A DNA stretch of 22,960 bases from UBA6136 sp044237765 (GTDB taxonomy: Bacteria; Pseudomonadota; Gammaproteobacteria; Methylococcales; Methylococcaceae), in NCBI GenBank assembly GCA_044237765.1, contig JBIIEQ010000056.1, positions 1 through 22,960 on the forward strand, given 5' to 3'. The notes beneath the pieces were generated by a model. The model saw nothing but the letters and a program-made list of their open reading frames with translations, was not told where the DNA came from and ran no database searches. Below are positions 6,920 to 14,476 of the stretch, one piece after another. Numbering within the stretch: the stretch's first letter is position 1; every line of letters starts with the position of its first letter. Made by a program: the position numbers and the translations under genes.

Positions 6920-7758
6920 ATGAATATGGGATATCTATGGGAGATAAGCCGGTTTGAAATGCGGGGATGGTCTTCTCTGGCTGGCATACTGGCCGACCCG
7001 CAGTCAGTGACTCGGATTTTGGCGGCGGTAGATTCCCATGAATCTGATCTTCACGCCGTGCCCTGGAAGTTCCAAACTTCGGATAGTGAAAGGGATTATG
7101 TGGGCAAGGTCTTGTTGGTTGTTCCCCAGGCGCAAGGTCGCGCCGACAAGGTGGTTCGCCAATCGCTGGTTGTTGAGGACAACCAGGCTTTTGGATCGAT
7201 GATTGTCAGTGCCCTGTCCGAGCTTGATGTGGCCTTGAGCCCCTTGCTGCTCGAAACTGGTGCCGATGCGTTGGTGGCGATTGACCTTGGCTTGCCGGAC
7301 ATGAATGGCGTTGAGGTCAAACGAGCAGCACGACGGCGTTTTCCCGGTGCCCCCATTCTGGTGATCTCGGTGTTCTTCAGCAACGAGAGTGTCCTGGGAG
7401 CCATTCGGGCCGGTGCCTGCGGGTATATTCACAAGGGAGATTTGGCCCTGTCGATGGCCAACGCCATTCGGCGTGTACTGGAGGGTGCATACCCGATCAG
7501 TCCCTCGCTGGCGCGTTTCCTGTTCAATCTGGTGGAAACCGAGGGCCCAGAGGTCGAAAGTCGATTGGTGACCCTCACTTCGAGGAAGCTTGAGTTATTA
7601 AAACTGCTGGGTCGTGGCTTACCTATGAGGGAGCCGCGCTGCGACTGCACGTCGCCTTGTCGACCGTGTAGTCGCACATCAAACGCATCTATCAAAAGCT
7701 GGAAGTGGATTCGAAAACCAAGGCCATTGCCAAGGCTAATGCCTTGAGCTTGATTTGA
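6920..7758 (+). pseudogene. Decayed LuxR/NarL-type response regulator
   Basis: The frame from 6920 encodes a receiver domain (SLVVEDNQAF at 82-91, AIDLGLPDMNG with Asp122, LVIS, then AGACGYIHKGD) followed by the start of a LuxR-type HTH (LTSRKLELLKLLGRGL). After TTA at 7619-7621 the frame is lost. Skipping two bases restores YEGAALRLHVALSTV, then a TAG at 7669-7671, then SHIKRIYQKLEVDSKTKAIAKA, ending at TGA 7756-7758. So one indel and one nonsense mutation destroy the DNA-binding helix. Only about 35 residues separate the acidic pair from Asp122, versus about 44 normally, which suggests an internal deletion too. Residues 1-80 do not resemble a receiver N-terminus. The predicted 275-residue product ends in an out-of-frame Arg/Pro/Cys-rich tail. 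Confidence 0.85.
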
Positions 7759-8543
7759 GGCGAGTCACACCAAGGAGTTGCAGGAAAGTCCCGTCGGGAT
7801 GCATGAGTGGGTAGGCCATCACTTCCGTCCAGAAAGTGGAGCCATCCTTGCACCAGTACTCCAGTTCACCCCGAAAGCTCTCGGGTGTTCGTCTTGCCTG
7901 CAGATCGGCCTGTAGTCTGGAAAAAATCGAGGCTTATGGCGGGGGATTCCGGCGGATGAATTTCTTCCAGCGGCTGATTCATGGCCTCGGCCGTTGTGAT
8001 GCCCCGCACTGCCTACACGGATGGGCTCACGTAGGAAATTGAGCCATCCGCTTCCATGGTCCAGATGACATCCCTGGCATTTTTAGCAAGAAAGCGATGG
8101 CGCTCCTCGCTCAACCGCAACTTTTCCTCCATCTGCTTTCGCTCGGTCACGTCAACCAGCGAAATCAACAATAGGTCCTCAAGAATCCTCGCGCTGATTA
8201 TTACATCAGCCACGGCCCCGTTCTTGCCGACAATTCGAAACTCCCTGGTGGGAATCTAACCATCGGTCGTAACTGCCAGCTCAATGGCCGCGTTCCACCA
8301 TACAAAGCTCTGCTGGGGGCACTGCTTTTCCGGGTAAGCCAGTCAGGTCCAGTCGGCGACGGTCGGGATATCTTCCACCATGTAGCCAAACGCCTGGGTG
8401 AACTGCTCATTGATCTACAGCAGCCGTGGATTGCTGCCCAGCGAGTTGCAACTCATGGGGAGCGCCGACAGGTCGAGCATCTTTTGCAGATGGGCCTTCA
8501 AGCCTTTCTTATCCCGCTTGGCTGGCTCATTTGGCAAAAGCGG
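7736..8543 (-). pseudogene. Decayed PAS-domain signalling protein
   Basis: Minus-strand translation shows PAS/PAC sequence broken many times. One frame carries LQKMLDLSALPMSC, INEQFTQAFGYMVEDIPTVA, EFRIVGKNGAVADVIISARI, LLISLVDVTERKQMEEKLRL and HRFLAKNARDVIWTMEADGS. It is interrupted by in-frame stops at 8415-8417, 8343-8345, 8256-8258 and 8013-8015. Near 7916 a frameshift moves the homology into another frame, with RTPESFRGELEYWCKDGSTF and MAYPLMHPDGTFLQLLGVTR, ending at 7736-7738. The order PAS - linker - PAS/PAC matches sensor proteins with two tandem PAS domains, but no kinase, GGDEF or other output domain remains. Upstream of 8543 the frame meets a stop at 8544-8546. Its 3' end overlaps that of the response-regulator pseudogene by about 23 bases, tail to tail. 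Confidence 0.9.
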
Positions 8544-8647
8544 TTATTCTGGGGCGCAGATAAATCGTAACAAAGCTTGCTGCCTCTGATGCTTCACTCT
8601 GTCCGCGTGACTTTCGGGGAGTGCAACAAAAAGCTGGCGGGTTCAGC

Positions 8648-8657
8648 GGGGGGGGGG
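8648..8657 (+). repeat. Homopolymeric G tract (10 G)
   Basis: Ten consecutive G residues lie in non-coding DNA between the PAS pseudogene and the usp gene. Such tracts are prone to slippage and to sequencing or assembly error. No coding frame depends on it. Confidence 0.8.
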
Positions 8658-8660
8658 CAA

Positions 8661-8688
8661 GTCAGCCTAGTTCATTGTCCAGGCTGAC
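8661..8688 (-). terminator. Possible terminator hairpin after the usp gene
   Basis: GTCAGCCT and AGGCTGAC form a perfect 8-bp stem with a 12-base loop, 12 bases beyond the usp stop codon on the minus strand. What follows on that strand is TTGCCCC rather than a T-run, so termination may be weak or need Rho. Confidence 0.4.
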
Positions 8689-8700
8689 TAACGTTTGGTA

Positions 8701-9147
8701 TCAGTGATGTGGCACGATCAAGACCGGACAGGAGGCATGGTGAGCGACGTAATCGCTGACAGAGCCATGCAGTAGTCTGGAAAAGAAACCTTTGTTGTTT
8801 CTTCCAAGCACGATCAGATCAGGATGAACTTCATTGGCGGCATCAACAATGCACTTCCCTGGGTCATCTGAAGAGGGAATGATGCGGACATTCGCTTTTT
8901 TGTCTAAAGCCTCCAAGGAGTGGCTGAGCGCGCTTCGACCCGCCGCAAGATGCTCCTGAAAGTCGGATTCAGCCTCCTCTGGAGTCATGAGGGGACCTTC
9001 AAATCCCCCGGCGTCTTCCATGGGGTCTTCGTAAGCCTGTATGACCGTCACCAGGAGTATCTCAGTATCATGGCGGAGGATGTCCAGCGCCTTTTTGGCG
9101 GCTGTTATTGCGGTTTGAGTTCCGTCGGTGGCTATTAGAACCTTCAT
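8701..9147 (-). CDS. UspA-family universal stress protein
   Basis: This is a 148-residue, single-domain Usp protein of normal length. It starts MKVLIATDGTQTAITAAKKAL, the typical first strand with Asp7-Gly. Its C-terminal part has PDLIVLGRNNKG, then SRLLHGSVSDYVAHHASCPVLIVP. In ATP-binding Usps the loop reads G-x2-G-x9-G-S/T. Here it is GRNNKGFFSRLLHGS (115-129), so the second glycine is Asn118 and a Gly appears two residues later; nucleotide binding may be altered. Usp proteins are cytoplasmic and accumulate under starvation or stress; the exact role varies. The ATG at 9147 has an AAGG upstream, and a plausible promoter lies at 9165-9193. No cognate partner gene is adjacent. Confidence 0.93.
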   Translation of the reverse strand: MKVLIATDGTQTAITAAKKALDILRHDTEILLVTVIQAYEDPMEDAGGFEGPLMTPEEAESDFQEHLAAGRSALSHSLEALDKKANVRIIPSSDDPGKCIVDAANEVHPDLIVLGRNNKGFFSRLLHGSVSDYVAHHASCPVLIVPHH

Positions 9148-9164
9148 GGTGGTGTGCCTTACGT

Positions 9165-9193
9165 GTTATGTCGGGGGACACCGAGTCTAACAA
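9165..9193 (-). promoter_or_regulatory. Candidate sigma-70 promoter for the usp gene
   Basis: On the minus strand TTGTTA (9188-9193) and CATAAC (9165-9170) are separated by 17 bases, ending 17 bases before the usp ATG. The spacing is ideal and the hexamers are a fair match; the short distance to the ATG leaves only a brief leader. Confidence 0.4.
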
Positions 9194-9251
9194 GACTTAA
9201 ACTGTTTATTGGCAGAACGTGCTGTCGGAAGATGTCCGCCTTGCGGGATTG

Positions 9252-9614
9252 TTACCAGCGGCCCTGACTTTGCCGATTGTATTGCTCAAGCTCGCGTTGC
9301 CTCTGTTTCTGAAGTTCCTGTGCCCGTTGCATGGCTTGTTGCTGTTGCTCTGGAGGGAGCTTCGCGATCTTGTTACGATTATTGTAGAGGGTGTCCAGGT
9401 CCTTCTGGGTTTGCGTCATCGGTGGATTCCATTGAGGCTGTCCATAACCGGGATAGCCATAGCCACCATAACCAGGACGACCGTATCCACCGTAGCCCGG
9501 GTAGCCATATCCACCACCGTTATTCCCCCCAAACCCACCGAGACCGCCAAGGCCGGCACACCCGGACAAACTAGCCAGGGAAAGAGCGGTAGCCACAAGA
9601 TTCAAGAGCTTCAT
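9252..9614 (-). CDS. Gly/Tyr-rich lipoprotein
   Basis: The frame is open from 9653, but the ATG at 9614 has AGGAGG upstream and gives a clean lipoprotein signal, MKLLNLVATALSLASLSGC, with the lipobox Cys at residue 19. The 120-residue product has three parts. A Gly-rich linker follows the Cys. Then come repeats of GYG(Y/R)PGYG over residues 35-59. A charged, Gln-rich helical tail (PPEQQQQAMQRAQELQKQRQ) may form a coiled coil. Pro/Gly/Tyr-rich regions like this occur in envelope and spore-coat-like proteins, but no enzymatic motif is seen. Likely anchored in the outer membrane; function unknown. It follows a doubtful 79-codon ORF whose stop sits on this gene's ribosome binding site. Confidence 0.75.
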   Translation of the reverse strand: MKLLNLVATALSLASLSGCAGLGGLGGFGGNNGGGYGYPGYGGYGRPGYGGYGYPGYGQPQWNPPMTQTQKDLDTLYNNRNKIAKLPPEQQQQAMQRAQELQKQRQRELEQYNRQSQGRW

Positions 9615-9618
9615 ATTG

Positions 9619-9858
9619 TTACGGGCCTCCTGCTGGATTTGAGGGGATGGCACGGACAGTCATGCCGTCAAAATATTGATATCCCTCCCACTCCGTCATT
9701 GTTGATCTATTAGCAGGTATCCGGACCCGGACTTCGGTAAGGGAACCTTGAAAAACCATCCGTTCACACCGTTCGTCTTCGCTCATTAGGAGGGCCTTGT
9801 CGAAGCGCAGTTTTCCGAGGCTCCCATAACTGAGTGCTACCCACTTAGTTGTATACAC
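9619..9858 (-). CDS. Doubtful hypothetical protein upstream of the Gly/Tyr lipoprotein
   Basis: A GTG at 9858 opens a 79-codon frame containing LSYGSLGKLRFDKALLMSED and WEGYQYFDGMTVRAIPSN. I recognise no family. No ribosome binding site precedes the GTG. The same frame is open for another 50 or so codons upstream, right back into the 3' end of tRNA-Arg, without any ATG. That suggests either the 3' part of a truncated gene or an open frame by chance. Its stop codon overlaps the ribosome binding site of the next gene, which would allow coupled translation if it is real. Confidence 0.3.
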   Translation of the reverse strand: MYTTKWVALSYGSLGKLRFDKALLMSEDERCERMVFQGSLTEVRVRIPANRSTMTEWEGYQYFDGMTVRAIPSNPAGGP

Positions 9859-10007
9859 GGCAGGACTTGGACCCCCTGTTTGTCCAAAGCCTTTGATGGT
9901 CCAACAGAGAGGATTGCGGCCATGATGGCTAAATTTTTGGCCGAGATGGATTTCGGTTTGCCGCTGAAGCTTTAGCTTGGGTGATCTGAGTTCAGGCGAT
10001 TGATTTT

Positions 10008-10084
10008 TGGCGCCCCGAACACGATTCGAACGTGTGGCCTTTCCCTTAGGAGGGGAATGCTCTATCCAGCTGAGCTACCGGGGC
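10008..10084 (-). tRNA. tRNA-Arg (anticodon CCT)
   Basis: The minus strand gives a full 77-base cloverleaf. The acceptor GCCCCGG pairs with TCGGGGC, the D-arm is GCTCAGCTGGATAGAGC, the anticodon loop is CTCCTAA (anticodon CCT, reading AGG), the T-arm is ACACG-TTCGAAT-CGTGT, and CCA is encoded at 10008-10010. tRNA-Arg(CCT) genes are well-known integration sites for phages and islands, but no integrase or repeated att core is seen beside this one. Confidence 0.97.
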
Positions 10085-10160
10085 AAGCGCAAGAACGGCG
10101 AATTATAGCCTGCTGCTCGATTGATCGCACCCAATGCTATATCGCATGAAGCACACGCGA

Positions 10161-10190
10161 TTCACGTCGGTTCAAGGCTGGGCGTACAAT
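10161..10190 (+). promoter_or_regulatory. Candidate sigma-70 promoter for zur
   Basis: TTCACG (10161-10166) and TACAAT (10185-10190) are separated by 18 bases, 31 bases before the zur ATG. The -10 matches five of six consensus positions. I see no obvious Zur-box dyad overlapping it. Confidence 0.35.
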
Positions 10191-10221
10191 CACACTCATT
10201 TTAGCGAGAGGCTAGGTAGGG

Positions 10222-10686
10222 ATGGCGGCACATGATCATCAGGGATGTATCAATACGGCATTGGTCGTTGCCGAGCGTCTTTGCGAAGAAAGGGGGGTTC
10301 GGTTTACTCCCTTGAGGCGGCGTGTGCTGGAGTTGATCTGGTCTAATCACGAGTCGGTGAAGGCATACGACTTGCTGGATACGCTAAAAGCCTCCGACAA
10401 GTCCGCGAAGCCGGCGACGGTCTATCGGACTTTGGATTTTCTGCTGGAGCAGGGCCTGATTCATCGCATCGAAAGTCTCAATGCCTTTGTCGGTTGCCGG
10501 CAGCCAGAGCGGCGACATGAACTGCTGCTGTTGATTTGCGAGCGTTGCCACACAGTTGACGAACGACCCGCCCTGGAGCTGATTGATGCGGCCACCCGGG
10601 AAATCCGTAAGGCGCATTTTTTACCGCAACACCAGTCTTATGAGGTCCGCGGGCTATGTGTGAGTTGTGCCGAGCTGAGTGGCTAG
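10222..10686 (+). CDS. zur: Fur-family transcriptional regulator, Zur type
   Basis: This is a 154-residue zinc-dependent repressor, most like E. coli Zur. The winged helix spans about 10-88, with RFTPLRRRVLELIW and the recognition segment KPATVYRTLDFLLEQG. The dimerisation domain has two CxxC pairs, CERC (106-109) and CVSC (146-149), forming the structural zinc site. His81, Cys92 and His99 align with the regulatory zinc ligands of E. coli Zur (His77, Cys88, His96). Zur normally represses zinc uptake (znuABC) and zinc-free ribosomal protein paralogues; none of these is in the window. The start is supported by AGGTAGGG directly upstream. The next gene, darP, is 119 bp on. A Fur or PerR paralogue is less likely given the EQGLIHRIESLNAFVGC segment. 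Confidence 0.9.
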   Translation: MAAHDHQGCINTALVVAERLCEERGVRFTPLRRRVLELIWSNHESVKAYDLLDTLKASDKSAKPATVYRTLDFLLEQGLIHRIESLNAFVGCRQPERRHELLLLICERCHTVDERPALELIDAATREIRKAHFLPQHQSYEVRGLCVSCAELSG

Positions 10687-10805
10687 CGGTCGGTCGCCGA
10701 ATATTGTCAGTCGATGCCTGATCTTCCAACTATCAAGGCGGGGCCCGCTCCTGGTCTGCGCTCGTTTTATCCATCATCTTTTGGTGCCACCTCTGAATAT
10801 AGAAC

Positions 10806-11360
10806 ATGGAAGACTTGGAAATAGAAGAAGAGGAATATTTCAATGTTCGGGGCCCGAGCAAGTCCAGTCGTAAGCGCGAGAGTAATGCCCTGCAGGATTT
10901 GGGCGAGGATTTGATGGCTCTTTCCCGCGAGCAGTTGACCAAGCTGGATTTGCCCGAGGAGCTTTTTGAAGCGGTTCGGATCGGTCAGTCGATTACTGCG
11001 CATGGCGGCCTGCAACGGCAACGGAAATTCATCGGCAAGCTACTGAGAAATCTCGATGTCGAGCCCATCAGGGCGGGGCTGGTGGCGCTAAAGGGGGAAA
11101 GTGTCGAACTCGTGCGTTTGCAGCATCAATGCGAGCGATGGCGTGATCGGATGCTGTCGGAGGGTGACGGCGTCGTGAACGAGTTTGTTGGTCAGCACCC
11201 TCAGGCGGAGCGGCAAAAGCTGCGTCAATGGATGCGTGATGCGAAAAAGGAGCAGGAGGCAGGGCGGCCGCCGCGTGCCGCGCGCCTCCTGTTTCGCTAT
11301 CTGCGTGATCTTTTGCTTGGGGAAGCGAAAGAGGTCGCCGAGTTGGCTGACCAAGATTGA
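10806..11360 (+). CDS. darP: DarP (YjgA, DUF615), ribosome-associated protein
   Basis: The 184-residue protein matches the E. coli DarP/YjgA family along its length: an acidic N-terminus, then GLQRQRKFIGKLLRNLDVEP (about 68-87), then RWRDRMLSEGDG, and the C-terminal AKKEQEAGRPPRAARLLFRY. DarP associates with late pre-50S particles and helps maturation of the peptidyl-transferase centre. It is cytoplasmic and helical, with no catalytic site. No strong ribosome binding site precedes the ATG at 10806. The unusually acidic start (EDLEIEEEEY) agrees with homologues. It sits alone between zur and the glycan pair. Confidence 0.92.
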   Translation: MEDLEIEEEEYFNVRGPSKSSRKRESNALQDLGEDLMALSREQLTKLDLPEELFEAVRIGQSITAHGGLQRQRKFIGKLLRNLDVEPIRAGLVALKGESVELVRLQHQCERWRDRMLSEGDGVVNEFVGQHPQAERQKLRQWMRDAKKEQEAGRPPRAARLLFRYLRDLLLGEAKEVAELADQD

Positions 11361-11432
11361 GCTTCAACTCCGATCACCTAGGTCACGCTTAGATTATTAA
11401 GTGGCTATATTTCCGATTATCATGATCCACCT

Positions 11433-12488
11433 GTGCTGTTGGATTTTCTGATTGCCGTGTCACCTTATTCAAGTGTCTTGTCGGTGGTGTTGATATTTGG
11501 GCTGGTGACCCTGTCTTCGGCGATGCTCACCCGTTGGGTCTTGCGTTATGCGCGACATCGACTGCTCGATTTGCCGAATGACCGTAGTTCTCATGCCAGG
11601 CCAACGCCGCGTGGAGGCGGGTTGGCGATTGTGCTGACCTTGGCATTGGCCGTAGTCGGGCTTTTTTGGGCTGGGCTGCTTCCAGTGCGGTTGGTTATGG
11701 CGCTGGCCGGGGTGCTCCCGTTGGCGGCCATCGGGTTCGTCGATGATCACGGACATGTTCCCGCGCGCTGGCGTTTTATAGTGCAAACGGTCGTGGCCGT
11801 CTGGAGCCTAAGCTGGATCGGCGGTATGGACACCGTTGAGGTGGCGGGAACTGCCTATGTCATCGGGTGGTTCGGGAATCTGGTCGCGATTCTTTTCATA
11901 CTCTGGATGCTCAATCTCTTCAATTTCATGGATGGTATCGACGGCATTGCCGGCGTCGAGACCCTGACTGTTGCATTGTCGGCTGCTCTCTTGATGTACT
12001 TTGGCCCAAGTGCCGATTGGCCCCCTGAGGGGCGGGTGATTCTGGCGCTGTCGGCAGCGACATGCGGATTCCTGGTGTGGAACTGGCCGCCGGCAAAAAT
12101 CTTTATGGGTGATGTCGGGAGTGGCGTTCTGGGCTTTGTCCTGGCTTTGCTGGCCCTATGGTCTGCCCGTGAGCACTCGCTGAGTCTGGTGGCCTGGCTT
12201 ATTCTGGTCGCTGCCTTTATGGTCGATGCGACCATAACTCTGCTGATTCGCATTCGGCGGGGTGAGCGCTGGTATGTGGCCCATCGCAGTCACGCATATC
12301 AGCATGCTTCACGTTGTCTGGGGAGTCATCGCAAGGTGACGCTCTCGGTGCTGGCGATCAATCTCTTGTGGTTATTGCCCCTTGCCTGGCTGACGACGGT
12401 GCACGCCGAGTGGGAGCTGGGGTTGTTGCTAATCGCGATGCTGCCTCTTTCTTTTACCGCCTACCGGCTGGGTGCCGGAAGACCCTGA
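11433..12488 (+). CDS. wbpL: MraY/WecA-family polyprenyl-phosphate sugar-phosphate transferase
   Basis: This integral membrane enzyme transfers a HexNAc-1-phosphate from a UDP-sugar to undecaprenyl phosphate, beginning a lipid-linked saccharide at the inner face of the plasma membrane. The 351 residues contain about ten hydrophobic segments and the family motifs: NDRSSHARPTPRGGG (49-63), VDD (103-105, Mg2+ site), NFMDGIDGIAG (164-174), KIFMGDVGSG (222-231) and HRSHAYQ (284-290). The start is GTG at 11433, with no strong ribosome binding site. The sequence and its neighbour resemble Pseudomonas WbpL, which is paired with WbpM, more than a peptidoglycan MraY. WecA-like specificity for UDP-GlcNAc cannot be excluded. 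The next gene follows after 12 bp, so they are co-transcribed. Confidence 0.88.
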   Translation: MLLDFLIAVSPYSSVLSVVLIFGLVTLSSAMLTRWVLRYARHRLLDLPNDRSSHARPTPRGGGLAIVLTLALAVVGLFWAGLLPVRLVMALAGVLPLAAIGFVDDHGHVPARWRFIVQTVVAVWSLSWIGGMDTVEVAGTAYVIGWFGNLVAILFILWMLNLFNFMDGIDGIAGVETLTVALSAALLMYFGPSADWPPEGRVILALSAATCGFLVWNWPPAKIFMGDVGSGVLGFVLALLALWSAREHSLSLVAWLILVAAFMVDATITLLIRIRRGERWYVAHRSHAYQHASRCLGSHRKVTLSVLAINLLWLLPLAWLTTVHAEWELGLLLIAMLPLSFTAYRLGAGRP

Positions 12489-12500
12489 GGATTTAAGGTT

Positions 12501-14357
12501 TTGCTTTCTCCCAAGCTGCGTCTGCGGGTTTTGGTTTTTCTGCACGATCTGATCATGGTCGTGCTGGCCTGGTTGGGCGCCTACTGGCTGCGTTTCAATC
12601 TGGCGCTGCCGCCCCATGAATACGTCGACTCGGCGTTTGAAGCCCTGCCGGTGGTCACTTTGATCCAAGTGCTGGTGTTTATGTACTTTGGACTCTACCG
12701 AGGAGTGTGGCGATTTGCCTCGGTGCCGGATCTGATTCGTATCGGTAAATCCGTATTAGTGGGTATCACGCTGATTTCGGTGGCGTTGTATTTCATCAGT
12801 CGTATGCAGAATGTCCCTCGTTCGGTTCTGCCACTCTATGTCATGTTGTTGGGCCTGCTGCTGGCAGGGCCGCGGCTGGTTTATCGGATGTGGAAGGACA
12901 AAGGCGTTCCTTTGGGCTTCGGTCAGCGTGCCTTGGTAGTGGGTGCAGGGCGAGCGGCTGAACTGTTGGTGCGGGATTTGTTGCGGGTCAGGGATCACCG
13001 CTACGTGCCGGTGGCGCTAGTGGATGATCACCCGGGTAAAAAAGGCAGCGAGATTCACGGTGTTCGCGTTCGTGGTCAATGTAGGCATATCCCCGAGTTG
13101 GTCGATAAGCTGGGCATCGAGATCATTCTTATCGCCGTCCCCTCTGCCACCGATACGGATATGCGCCGAATTGTCGAGATTTGTGAAAGCACCCGTGTTC
13201 CATTTCTGACATTGCCATCAGTCCAGGAAATGCTCTCCGAGCAGCAATTCGGCCAATTGCGAGAGGTGTCGATCGAGGATCTGCTCGGTCGTTCTCCGGT
13301 GCAATTGGATCGGGAGGGGGTCAGGGCGCACATTCAGGGCGCGCGGATACTCGTCACGGGAGGGGGCGGTTCGATCGGTTCCGAATTGTGCAAGCAGATC
13401 GCCCGCTTCCTGCCGGCGGAGTTGATCATTTTTGAGCAGTGCGAATTCAATCTGTACCGCATCGAGCAGGCTCTTCGGGATGCCTTTCCGGATCTGCGCC
13501 TGACCGTTCTGCTGGGAGATGTCACCGATCAGGCTGCGATCCGTCATGCGATTGACAGCACGCACCCCGAAGTGATCTTTCACGCAGCGGCCTTCAAGCA
13601 TGTGCCGCTTCTACAGCAGCAGGCGCGGCAGGCCATACGCAACAATGTGATCGGCACCCGCATCGTGGCGGAAGCTGCCATGGCGGCCGGCGTCCGTCAG
13701 TTTGTCCTGATTTCGACTGACAAGGCGGTAAGACCGACCAATGTGATGGGTGCGACCAAACGCGCGGCCGAAAAACTGGTGCAAAGCTTCAGCGGTGCCG
13801 GCAGTACCCGATTCATCACGGTGCGGTTCGGCAATGTTCTGGACTCGGCTGGAAGCGTCGTGCCGCTGTTCCGTGAGCAGATCCGGGCGGGTGGCCCCGT
13901 CACGGTGACTCATCCCGACGTCACCCGCTACTTCATGACCATCCCCGAGGCTTGCCAGCTCATCATGCAGGCCGCCGCGGTCGGGCAAGGCGGCGAGATT
14001 TTCGTTCTGGATATGGGGCAACCCATTCTGATCCGCTATCTGGCCGAACAAATGATACGGCTGTCGGGCAAACCTGCAGGGCAGGAGGTCCGGATCGAGT
14101 ACGTTGGTCTCCGTCCAGGGGAAAAGCTGACAGAGGAGCTCTTCCTGGAAGCCGAGCAGCCGATGCCGACTCCGCATAACAAACTCATGCTGGCTCGATC
14201 CGTGACGCATGACCGGGAAGAGATGATTCGGCGGACAGATGCCCTCATGGAAGGCTGTCAGCGATTCGATGAGGCGGCCTTGCTGGTTCAGCTTCGTGAG
14301 TTGGTGCCGGAGTTTGTCGAGGAGTCCGACACCCGCCGGGCTGGTCTGTCTGCCTGA
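12501..14357 (+). CDS. wbpM: WbpM/CapD-type nucleotide-sugar 4,6-dehydratase (membrane-anchored)
   Basis: The 618-residue protein has four or five N-terminal membrane segments (about 8-125), a first Rossmann-like domain with VVGAGRAAELLVRD (147-160), and a catalytic SDR domain with RILVTGGGGSIGSELCKQ (282-299), LLGDVTD, FHAAAFKHVPL (360-370) and LISTDKAVRPTNVMGATKRA. Met416-x3-Lys420 replaces the classic Tyr-x3-Lys pair, as in WbpM-type UDP-GlcNAc 4,6-dehydratases. The product would be UDP-4-keto-6-deoxy-GlcNAc, a precursor of QuiNAc or FucNAc for O-antigen or exopolysaccharide. The start is a rare TTG at 12501, supported by GAGG ten bases before; the first ATG in frame is inside a membrane segment. 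It pairs with the preceding transferase, but no other sugar gene is near. Confidence 0.9.
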   Translation: MLSPKLRLRVLVFLHDLIMVVLAWLGAYWLRFNLALPPHEYVDSAFEALPVVTLIQVLVFMYFGLYRGVWRFASVPDLIRIGKSVLVGITLISVALYFISRMQNVPRSVLPLYVMLLGLLLAGPRLVYRMWKDKGVPLGFGQRALVVGAGRAAELLVRDLLRVRDHRYVPVALVDDHPGKKGSEIHGVRVRGQCRHIPELVDKLGIEIILIAVPSATDTDMRRIVEICESTRVPFLTLPSVQEMLSEQQFGQLREVSIEDLLGRSPVQLDREGVRAHIQGARILVTGGGGSIGSELCKQIARFLPAELIIFEQCEFNLYRIEQALRDAFPDLRLTVLLGDVTDQAAIRHAIDSTHPEVIFHAAAFKHVPLLQQQARQAIRNNVIGTRIVAEAAMAAGVRQFVLISTDKAVRPTNVMGATKRAAEKLVQSFSGAGSTRFITVRFGNVLDSAGSVVPLFREQIRAGGPVTVTHPDVTRYFMTIPEACQLIMQAAAVGQGGEIFVLDMGQPILIRYLAEQMIRLSGKPAGQEVRIEYVGLRPGEKLTEELFLEAEQPMPTPHNKLMLARSVTHDREEMIRRTDALMEGCQRFDEAALLVQLRELVPEFVEESDTRRAGLSA

Positions 14358-14404
14358 TTTCCCAGGGGGCGTTTGTGCGATACATCCGGAAATGCGCTTT
14401 CCGC

Positions 14405-14433
14405 TTGTCTTGCCTTTGTCTTTCCGTTATGAT
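14405..14433 (+). promoter_or_regulatory. Sigma-70 promoter for rplM-rpsI
   Basis: TTGTCT (14405-14410) and TATGAT (14428-14433) are separated by exactly 17 bases and followed by a C/G-rich discriminator. Each hexamer is a good consensus match. The promoter ends 43 bases before the rplM ATG, giving a short leader, and lies just after the wbpM stop codon. Confidence 0.65.
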
Positions 14434-14476
14434 TCCCGGCTTTTCACGCAACGCTATTGTTCTGGAGCGCGCAGTA

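Noticed and set aside
13611..14210. Minus-strand frame of 199 codons opposite the dehydratase gene
   Set aside because: Antisense to the conserved SDR domain; no motif.
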